Assembly (NCBI RefSeq): GCF_000723465.1
Contig: NZ_HF545616.1
Span: forward strand, 1,984,001-2,048,000
Direction of reading: 5' to 3'
Length of the DNA: 64,000 bases
Origin: Ruminococcus bicirculans (ex Wegman et al. 2014)
Lineage (GTDB): Bacteria; Bacillota; Clostridia; Oscillospirales; Ruminococcaceae
Part shown: positions 35,376 through 44,700 of the stretch, piece after piece
Layout of the letters: each line of letters begins with the position of its first letter
How positions within the stretch are numbered: the stretch's first letter is position 1
Position numbers and translations under genes: made by a program
Notes under the pieces: model-generated
What the model saw: only the letters and a program-made list of their open reading frames with translations
Told to the model about the DNA's origin: nothing
Database searches by the model: none

Positions 35376-36598
35376 TATATTCTGACTCCTCGTTCATCGT
35401 TAAGATTTCTGAAATTTTCATTTCTCAAATCAATAGTTGCACTATCAACATTTACCAAATCAGCATGATAACCGATAAGGCTACGATTATTACGGATAAT
35501 GTCGATTTTATTATCACTTGCATTCGTCACGCAAGTCGCATTTTCAGAGCCTAAGCTGAAATTTCTATAGATTACATACACATTATTGCAATCAATAGCG
35601 TTGTCCTCTATGCACTTTTTTAAATCAGCATTATTCTCAATGGAATTTTCATTTACATTGTGTCCTGATGTTACTGCATAGTATGTATTTTCCTCCGTAA
35701 ACAGCTCAAATTCTGTATACAGTATGCGATTATGCTCCAAATCAAGTGCATTTGATAATTCTTTAAACGTTGTCATATCATTATTAATGAATGAAGTATA
35801 TTTCCAATCTGTCATGAAAGGCTTAAAACTATTCTTGATAAAATTCTGATACTGTTCATTATCCCTGTTAGGTTCGCTCTCAATAACTTCACTCAACGCA
35901 CTGTATATACTGTCTGTGCCATAGCCTGCAAGTAATTTTTGCGTTTCATCTATCCATTCGTACACAAAATCTTCTGGTTCGGCAAAATTGTTCTTTCTCC
36001 AATTCTTATCGGCAAAATCTTTGAGTTTGTCATAATAGCGATAAACAAATTCCGACCAATCACAGCACAGACTCATTATATCTTTTGCGTCTGTTATAAC
36101 ATTTACTCTGCTCAGAACATCATTATAATAGCGGTCATATGGTTCATTCGTTCCGTACTCTGGCGATCCAACTGTCACTGTTATATCATAGTCAAAGTCA
36201 CAACTGTCATAATCACAGTCCTCTTTAATTCGTTTGAACATATCAGCTATTGACTCAAAATCTTTATTCGCTCGTATATAGTTATACTGAAAATCGTCAA
36301 GATTACCGATTGCTTTATCAATCAGCTTATCTTTAATAATGCCATCAACTACGCCTGTAAAAACGCCTTTTGAAAACTTGCGTAGTGGCATTCTTCCACT
36401 TTCATTTTCTTTTGGTAAACCATCATTACCTAGTCTGTCATAATCAACGCCTATCTCTATCGGACCACTCTCATGGAGAATGTGATAGGTAAATGCTTTG
36501 AACGCTTCTTCATAGTCTATGCCGTCATAAACACCCTCTGTACGTTCGATATAAAAATCGAAGTTAAAAAAATCACCATTGTATAACCTTTCTTTCAT
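35375..36598 (-). CDS. Hypothetical ICE protein
   Basis: 407 residues, acidic, no signal peptide or membrane segment. Aromatic and Asp/Tyr-rich (YDSCDFDYDITV, EFVYRYYDKLKDF). I do not recognise the family. Located between the VirB2-like pilin and the VirB6-like gene and coupled to the latter (TAATG), so probably a cytosolic partner in transfer. Confidence 0.7.
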   Translation of the reverse strand: MKERLYNGDFFNFDFYIERTEGVYDGIDYEEAFKAFTYHILHESGPIEIGVDYDRLGNDGLPKENESGRMPLRKFSKGVFTGVVDGIIKDKLIDKAIGNLDDFQYNYIRANKDFESIADMFKRIKEDCDYDSCDFDYDITVTVGSPEYGTNEPYDRYYNDVLSRVNVITDAKDIMSLCCDWSEFVYRYYDKLKDFADKNWRKNNFAEPEDFVYEWIDETQKLLAGYGTDSIYSALSEVIESEPNRDNEQYQNFIKNSFKPFMTDWKYTSFINNDMTTFKELSNALDLEHNRILYTEFELFTEENTYYAVTSGHNVNENSIENNADLKKCIEDNAIDCNNVYVIYRNFSLGSENATCVTNASDNKIDIIRNNRSLIGYHADLVNVDSATIDLRNENFRNLNDERGVRI

Positions 36599-36635
36599 AA
36601 TTATCCGTCCTTTCTGTTTCTAATGCACTGTATGC

Positions 36636-36687
36636 ACCGCTATAGGCTCAAAGCTTAAGACCCATAGCGGTACATACAATATGTACC
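36636..36687 (-). other. Two overlapping hairpins after the pilin gene
   Basis: ACCGCTAT (36636-36643) with ATAGCGGT (36664-36671), and GGTACATA (36669-36676) with TATGTACC (36680-36687). They share bases, so only one can form at a time. No T run, so processing or partial termination setting pilin over downstream expression is more likely than a simple terminator. Confidence 0.55.
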
Positions 36688-36698
36688 GTCCGCTCCGC

Positions 36699-37091
36699 TT
36701 ATTTAATAAAAAGCATACCGCTCGATGTTGCCGCCTGAAAATCCTGAATGATAGCAGGACCAAAGCCGAGTATTGCTAAGCCTCCAAGTATTCCTATAAA
36801 TACACCTTTTGTTTTGCTCATACCGCCATTGCCACCGCCAATAAGCATGATACCTGCAACTATCACTGCAAGAACTGATATGGCATAGCCAATATACTTA
36901 GCTGTGTCACCCAAGTCATTGATCCACTTGAGCAGACCAGACAGGTCAGCAAGGACTACAGCCGCCTTGCCATTGTCATTCACATCAATAGCGTCTGCAC
37001 TTGCGGATACAGCGTTCATCAACATCATTGACAATGCGGCAACTGATGATGAGAGCGTTGCACCAATTTTCTTCATCTTCTTGTTTTTCAT
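36699..37091 (-). CDS. VirB2/Maff2-like pilin subunit
   Basis: 130 residues from the ATG at 37091 (AAGGAGTG upstream). Basic start and signal peptide to about residue 32 (AVSASADA), then two hydrophobic helices (about 60-85 and 95-115) separated by GGGNGGMSKTKG. This is the small two-helix pilin layout of Gram-positive ICEs. Needed in many copies; the hairpins downstream may protect its message. Confidence 0.8.
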   Translation of the reverse strand: MKNKKMKKIGATLSSSVAALSMMLMNAVSASADAIDVNDNGKAAVVLADLSGLLKWINDLGDTAKYIGYAISVLAVIVAGIMLIGGGNGGMSKTKGVFIGILGGLAILGFGPAIIQDFQAATSSGMLFIK

Positions 37092-37116
37092 AGAAATCAC
37101 TCCTTGATTTTTTGTA

Positions 37117-38190
37117 TCAGCGTGACCGCTGAGTTATATTTGTAACAGCAACTTCTTCACTGTTATCAACTGTTCTCTGTTCTGTAGCTTCCTCCGCTAC
37201 AGTTAAAAAGCTGACAAGTGTTTCGTTGTAGTCTTTGCCCAATTTAGGAACGTGAACTGTAATGTTATACCTGTCAGCATACTTCTCATTTATTTTTGCA
37301 ATTCCATTTCGACCTGCTTCATCATTATCTAAGCAAAGCACAATGTTTTTTATTTCAGGATATCTTTGCAGATATGATTGCAATGCAACATCTGATGTTC
37401 CCGACAGTGATAGCCTGTTTTGCTTTTTCCAAACATCATAATCAGGTTTTTGCCCCAATCGTTCAGCCCTTTTCTTTTCAGATATGACATACATCGTTGC
37501 ATGACTAAGCAAGTCAACTGGAGCTTCAAAGACATAAACAGTATCCTTGTTGCCCTCAGGTGTCAAGTGCGTCAGATTGAAACTGTACTCTTTTTGACTT
37601 CCGCTTACATTTTTGGGCTTGCGCTTATAAAAGGTATTCGTTATCTTGCTCTCGGCAAACTTTGCTTCATTCTTATCATCAAAACCCACAAACACAACAT
37701 TTTTGTATTGATCCTGATATATGTAACTATTTTTAATACAATAGCTGACTATATGAGGGTCTATCATTCGTGTTTTCGTGAGATAGGCGGCAGCGTTTCT
37801 ATACGTTTCGCTTTTAGGTGGCAAATGAAATTCTTTTGGCTCATTCTTTATTTCAGGAGCTTTCACAAACTCCGTCTTAATATTTCCCGACAAGTCTATA
37901 ATTGTTTCAAATGCTTCTTGAACGCCCATACCATCAATTTTCATAAGCCAATCAATGCAATTAAGCCCTTTAAGATTTTGCGAATTCCAATACCAACGTT
38001 GCCTGTCACCCTGAATTATAAGGCTATCATGCTCTTTGCATTGATATACAGAGCCTGCTTTTATAAAGGTAAAACCCTCTTTTCGGGATAGAAAGTCAAG
38101 CATATCCGTTTGCCGTGCGTCTGCCATTTCTTCAGGAGAATAGCGTATGAATTTCTTGCCCGAACCTATGTACTCACGCCGTATTGCCAT
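37117..38190 (-). CDS. Toprim-domain primase-like protein (DUF3991 type)
   Basis: 357 residues from the ATG at 38190 behind AAAGGGGGAT. N-terminal region (1-90) has zinc-ribbon-like remnants (YQCKEHDS, LNCIDWL), as in DnaG-like primases. The Toprim part shows VFEAPVDLLSHA (near 208) with the Glu, and IVLCLDNDEAGRNG (near 274) with the DxD. Probably primes or processes the transferred strand after entry. Start overlaps the upstream gene by about 17 bases. Confidence 0.85.
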   Translation of the reverse strand: MAIRREYIGSGKKFIRYSPEEMADARQTDMLDFLSRKEGFTFIKAGSVYQCKEHDSLIIQGDRQRWYWNSQNLKGLNCIDWLMKIDGMGVQEAFETIIDLSGNIKTEFVKAPEIKNEPKEFHLPPKSETYRNAAAYLTKTRMIDPHIVSYCIKNSYIYQDQYKNVVFVGFDDKNEAKFAESKITNTFYKRKPKNVSGSQKEYSFNLTHLTPEGNKDTVYVFEAPVDLLSHATMYVISEKKRAERLGQKPDYDVWKKQNRLSLSGTSDVALQSYLQRYPEIKNIVLCLDNDEAGRNGIAKINEKYADRYNITVHVPKLGKDYNETLVSFLTVAEEATEQRTVDNSEEVAVTNITQRSR

Positions 38191-38695
38191 TGAGTTTATC
38201 CCCCTTTTTAGAATATAAAGCAGAATTTTTAAGCCTTGCCAACTCAATTATCGACTTTAGCGATTTACGCCGTCTATACTTCTCTGCGTCACTTTCCACT
38301 AAATTCATTATTTTAGTGATATAGTCTGTATAGAGCTTGATAGCATAATCAATATTTTCAACGCTCTTAAAGTCAATAACGTCCATATATCCATCAAATG
38401 CGGTACAATCTTTTATTTCTGAACGAATAATTCCTAACGCTTTATGCTCACTGCCATAGTCCGCCACTAAGTACTCAGCTATATATAATCTGCTCAATAC
38501 TCTATCCGCAAAAGCAAGTGAAAATGCTTCTGCACTTTTGTCCACGGACAAAATCTTGCAAGCATATGGCTCTTGTCTTGCAGTTCTTTTAAACTCGTCT
38601 GCTGAACTGCACCCGAAATAGCTGTTAAACGCATTTTCATCGATATAAAATATCTTTGATAGTCGCCTATTACAGCCTATCTGAATTTTATACAA
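38174..38695 (-). CDS. Hypothetical protein
   Basis: 173 residues, TTG start at 38695 with GGAGGTG seven bases upstream. Mostly helical, Tyr/Lys-rich; no motif recognised. Contains TTTGTCC palindrome copy 4 in frame as LSVDK near residue 50. Overlaps the primase-like gene, so the two are probably expressed together. Confidence 0.7.
   Translation of the reverse strand: MYKIQIGCNRRLSKIFYIDENAFNSYFGCSSADEFKRTARQEPYACKILSVDKSAEAFSLAFADRVLSRLYIAEYLVADYGSEHKALGIIRSEIKDCTAFDGYMDVIDFKSVENIDYAIKLYTDYITKIMNLVESDAEKYRRRKSLKSIIELARLKNSALYSKKGDKLNGNTA
38536..38553. repeat. TTTGTCC palindrome, copy 4
   Basis: TTTTGTCCACGGACAAAA, perfect except the central pair, inside the preceding gene and read there as LSVDK. 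Confidence 0.9.
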
Positions 38696-38710
38696 TAATT
38701 TTCACCTCCG

Positions 38711-38746
38711 AAAGAAAAAAAGCCCCTGACAATCAATCAAGGGCTT
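38711..38746 (-). terminator. Terminator after the 2947-residue gene
   Basis: AAGCCCCTGA (38720-38729) with TCAAGGGCTT (38737-38746), one mismatch, followed on the minus strand by seven T. Confidence 0.85.
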
Positions 38747-38751
38747 ATATC

Positions 38752-41700
38752 TTAAATTCTTCTATTGCGTGAAGCAGCAATATCTTCATCGCCAAATGGA
38801 ATACCAAGCTTTTCAGAATAGAGCTTTCCGACAGAACTTAAAGTTTGATATGTCTGATAATCATAGTCAAATGTTCCTACCTTAATATGCTCTCCGTTTG
38901 ATTTAACTCCTTGCAATGTCAAAAGCTCACTATCTTCCTCCAAAACTATTGCACGGCACTGTTTAAACGTTAAGAACATCGTATCATCAACCGCAGGAAT
39001 ATCATCATCAACGATTTTTCTTGCTTTTTTAGATTTTTCATAGAATCGGTTATCACCCTGAACGCTCTTAACGTATTCCTGTAGGCTACCATATTCCAAG
39101 CTCAGGTTATCATCATCGTTGTAAATCTTCTCTATATAACTCTCAGGAACACTATAGGTGAACTTTGCAATTATCGTTCCTGAATTATCTCGGATGTAGC
39201 TCTTGTCGATAACAGAAGTAACAGCGTCTTGCTTGAAAACTATATCCATATCCCCTGAGTTATCATTCAAGCCTATTTCCGATGTGAGCTTATTGAGTTC
39301 TTCTCTCTTTTCCTGATACTCCTTTAACTTCGGAAACTCTCGCTCTGCTATCTCTTTTGACTTCTGCATATTTTTTTGAGCTATTTTCAACTCTTCCTTA
39401 TGTTTCGATAACAACTGTGGCATATCAACGTCTATAGCATTATCAATGTTATCAAAAACATCTGTGTTCGACACGCCAAGAGAAGTAAAGAGCGTTGCAT
39501 TTTCGTGCGAAACTATTGTCTTGAAAGAGCCATATCCGCCAAGTGATGAATACTGAATTTGTATTTTAAAACCTCTGTAATCACACACATCAATAGGCTC
39601 TTCGCCACCAACTTTTCGCAATGCTTTTACAGCCTTGCCTGCTTCTTCCCTATCTGTTATCTTGTTATCAACTATTTCTACGCAGAAATTCTCAGAACGT
39701 GGATATTGCTTTGAATACTCTACTGCATTATCGAATATCTCGATAAACTTCTCTGCTCTTTTTATTTGCGTAGGAATAGTGAATGTTATTTCTTCTCTTG
39801 CTTTCATTCTATCAGCTTCAAACTCTGCCTTTTCACGGCACAGATTATCCACCTGAGTTGAAAGCTCGAGCTGTCTTTTAATGCGAGGGTCACCTGTTGC
39901 CAAAGATTTTATCTCAGCGTAGTTCAATGCCGCTTCGTCAACATCATCTATCGAACGTCCAAGCGGTTTATTTGTCATGACCTGAGATATAAACTTCTGC
40001 TTATACTCAATTGTCTGCCACGAGTAACTATCGAATGTACCCTCTGTTGCATAACGGAAAATTTCGACCTCCTTGCAGTCATTTCCCTGACGGAGTATAC
40101 GTCCCTCACGCTGTTCGATATCAGACGGACGCCATGGAACATCTATGTGATGAAGTGCGCATAGTTTTTTCTGAATGTTTGTGCCTGCACCCATTTTCTC
40201 CGTAGAGCCGATAAGTATACGCACTCTGCCCTCATTCACATCTTCAAAGAGCTTTACCTTTTCCTTATCATTTTTTGCGTCATGAATGAATTTTATCTCT
40301 TCTTCAGGAATACCAAGAGCAATAAGCTTGCTCTTGATATCATCATATAGGTTAAAACCCTTTGACGGCGTAGAGCGGTCAAGGAAAACTACCTGTGTCA
40401 GGCTATCATCTTTTGTTTCTTCCCATTTGTTGAAGATGTTATTTACCGCCATATTAACCTTGCTGTCAGGATTATCTTCCACAGTTGGGTCGACAAGTCG
40501 CATATCTAACGCACACATCTTTCCGTCATTGGTTATTTTCAGCATATTATCCTTGCTAGGGTCAACTCGTTTTTGATGAACTTCCTCTGCTCTTTCGCCA
40601 CAATCAAAGATAAATAGTTTCTGTTCCTCTGACGGCTTAGTCAGGCATATCGTATACTTGCCGTTTTTCAGCTTTGGCACTGGTAACTTCAATGTTTCTG
40701 CTGTTTGGATATCTGCCACTCTGCGATAGATACTCATCAATTCAGGCAAATTTTTAAACGTTGAGCAACGTTTTTTGGCTCTCCACGAGTTACCTGTAGG
40801 AGATAACTCTATATTTGTTGTCACTTCTGCAAAATCGGCAACCCATGAATCGAAATGCTGTAGACCTTTTTCTCTGAGATAATCAGGCTCGAGATATTTT
40901 TTCATGACATACATTTCAGTAAGTGAGTTTGAGATAGGCGTACCAGTTGCAAATACAATGCCACGATCCAATCCATTCTGCTTTTCCTTAATGTACTGAA
41001 TTTTCAGGAGCAAGTCCTCACTTCGTTTGGACTCAGTCGTTTGTATGCCTGCAATCCTTGACAGCTTTGTGTTTATGGAAAGATTTTTGAAATTATGTGC
41101 TTCATCAACAAAAAGTGCGTCAACGCCAAGGTTTTCAAAATAGATATTATCGTCCTGCTCAGTATCATATTCAAGATTTTTAAGTCTTGTTTCTAACTGC
41201 TTCTTCTTTTTCTGAGCGTCCTTAACAGACAGATTATCGTCATCATCAGAACTTTGGATAATGTCTATAAGCTCATCTATCTGCTGTTGATAGTATTCTT
41301 TTCGCTTTTCAGGCGAAATTGATATCTTTGCAAAAGTTGAATAGCCCATTATTACTGCGTCATAATCTCCTGTTGCTATTCGATTAACAAACGCTTTTCT
41401 CCTGCTTTTCTCAAAATCCTCTGATGTTGCAAGAAGAATATTTGCGTCAGGATAAAGCGTCAAGAACTCTTTTCCCCACTGTCCTATCAGATGATTAGGA
41501 ACAATAAACAGCGGTTTATTTGCAGCACCTATTCTCCTCATTTCCATGGCAGCGGCTGTCATTTCAAATGTTTTTCCTGCACCGACAACGTGAGCAAGCA
41601 ATGTGTTTCCACCATACAAAACTCGTGCAACTGCATTTTTCTGATGATCCGCAAGCTGTATTGAACTTGTCATTCCTGCAAAAAACAGATGTGAGCCGTC

Positions 41701-44700
41701 ATACGTTCTTGCACGTTCTGTGTTATACTTTGCGTTGTAGATGTTTTCAAGGTCCTGCGTTCTATATGCGTCTGTCCATACCCATTCTTTGAATGTTTCC
41801 TTGATTTTCTCCGCCTTGTGATTAGCAGCTATGGTTTTTTCTACGTCTTTTTCTCTGACCTTATTTCCCTTATCATCATAGACCAAGTGACCCAGCTCAT
41901 CACGCTTATCACGCCATACTGTGCTATCTCTCAGATTAAGAGAGTTTTCAAGTATGTACATAGCATTTATATCCGCTGTTCCATACTCCGTGCTTGTGGA
42001 CGAGTGATAATTGCCATTGACCTTATTTGACAGTTTCCAATTTGCTGTTGCAGTGTTGTGTTCAACAACTGTACCAATGCCGAAAACCTCTTCTACAAAT
42101 TGCTCTATATATTTTTCAGGTATCCATGATGAGCCTATCTGAGCTAGTATATCAACTGCTTTGATTTTTTCAGGCTGTACCTTTTCAAGTGCTTCAACGT
42201 TTACTTTCAGCTCAGGAAACCTTGATGATAGAAGTTTTGCTTTTCTTAGCTTTTCGACCACATTTCCCGACAGGTATTCGTCTGCCGTCAACCAACCATC
42301 AGTACGCTGAATGTCAGCAGAAAACAATTCGTCAGGGTCACGATACATAAGTATGCCGTTAAGTCTGTTAATGCACTCGTCTACTTTATATCCTGTTATT
42401 TTTGATATGTGATTAAGGTCAATATATCCATATTCCGCAAGTGTAGCCTGAAAGCCGTCCTCAACTGTATCACAGTGAGTTATTTTTATTGACGGACGTA
42501 TTGTTCTTTTCAATAAAATATCTGACTTTTCAAACTTTGGTGTTTCAATGCTCTTGAGAAAATCGAGATTATCGTCCCTCACATATCTGAGAGTGTTGTA
42601 AACCAGTTTATTGTTCGGGTCAGTTATCTTGCCGTATTTTACGGAGAAATAATTATACTTGCTTTCAAGACTTATTCTGATTTTCTCGTAGTCCTCATCC
42701 GATATGTCTGTGTTTTGAATGTTTACAGCATACCTCAAATCTTTGGCAAGGTCTATCGCAAGAGTGAGCATTCCCTTTTCTCTTTCTGTAAACGCCTTGC
42801 CGCTTTTCCTTTTTGCTTCTACAAGAACGCTTCCGTTTCTTTTATAGATATTATCATTAATTGAAACGTAAAATCCGTCAGGAATGTTTTCAGGTGCAGG
42901 CAATGCTTCTTCCTGTTTCTGCGTATCGTCTGCTTCAGCGGCTACTGGTCTGAGAGATAATTGTGTATAGCGCACATCTGTATTATTCACTAGATTTTCA
43001 ACACACTCTGACAATGCGTCTTTCAGACTTTTATCTGAAAAAGGGTCAACTGTCATTTCAGGACCATAAGGACCTGACTTTATTTTTAGCTCTCCACATA
43101 TCATTTCAGGGTGATTGATAAAATACTGATTTATACGCTGACCATCTTCATTATAGGCGGTATCGACCCATTCACTGAGTTTTGTCTGTGGAAATGACCT
43201 CTTCTTCAGAAAGATTATATCACTGACAACTGTTGTGCCTGCAGTAGCTTTAAAAGCCGTATTCGGCAACCTAATTGCACCGATAAACTCAGCTTTTTCG
43301 TCTATTTGCTTTCTGATTTTACTGCTCTGCTTATCCATTGTTCCTTTTGACGTGATAAAAGCTATCACACCATTTGGACGGACCATTTCAAGCGTTTTTA
43401 GGAAGAAATAATCGTGTATCATAGCATGGTCACGATTATACTTCTTATCGACTACACTATAATCACCGAAAGGAACATTGCCGACTGCCACATCGAACGT
43501 GCCTGCTCTGAGCTTTGCGTTTTCATAGCCACACACCTGAACTTCTGACTCAGGGTAGAGCTGTTTTGCAATCCTGCCTGATATGCTGTCTATCTCCACC
43601 GCAGTAAAGAATGACCTATCTGCAATATTCTCAGGCGCACAGCCGATAAAGTTTCCAACGCCTGCGGCTGGCTCAAGTATTTTACCGCCACTAAAGCCAA
43701 GCTCTGACAACGCTGTATACATTGCGTTGATAACAACAGGCTGTGTGTAATGGGCATTAAGCACCGAGCCTATGGCATTTTGATATTCTTCTTCCGTAAG
43801 AAGATTTTTCAGTTGTTCATACTCCTGCGACCACGAGCTATTATTTTTATCAAACGCTTCAGGGATACCGCCCCAACCAACATACTCCGACAGCACTTGC
43901 TGTTCATCTTTGGTTATGTTGCGATTTTCTTCTTCAATCTTTTTTAGAAGCTGAATAGCTGTCACGTTTCTATTGAATTTCTGCTTTGGACCTCCAATGC
44001 CTAGCTGTTCGTCAGTGATAACAAAATTTTCAGATAAAGAGCCGCTATTGACCGAGCCTTCATCATCTATTTTAACAAAGTTGTTAGGCTTAGTTGCCAA
44101 TGCTTCAGACTCAACTATCTCCTTTTCCCTCACCGCTTCAAACTCGGCAATGACCATTGACAAGTCCTCATCATGAGAAATAGGATACCAACCTGTATTA
44201 TAGTCAAGGAGCGTAACTGTATTTTTCTCTTTGTCGATTTTTGAAATCGTGTAATGGCGTTCGCCATAATCTATTTCATCACCAACTGCAAAAGGTATCT
44301 CAACTTCCGTATCTTCCAATGTCGAATTTTCAAAGAAAGAGAGTTGTTCTGCATTATTTTCCTGCTGCATACCCTTGACAATATTGCGACTTTGGTGTAT
44401 AATAATATTGAAGTCAAGATTGTTTGTTAATTCGGAGTATTGTTCTCCCCATCTCTCAAACATTGCTTGGCTTTTTTGTTTGTCACAAAAAAGGAGATTA
44501 TCAGATTGAACTATTCTCCTAAAATACTCAGAAAAATTATTTCTCCCATACACACTTGTAATGAAATTAGAGCTGACATTTTCAACTTCATATCTACCCT
44601 CGCCATTTGGCTTTATGCTCGCAATTATCGGATTATCACTCTTGTCAACTTCTGATGTTACAACAATGATACTGTCTTTACGATTTGGAGAATCAATAAT

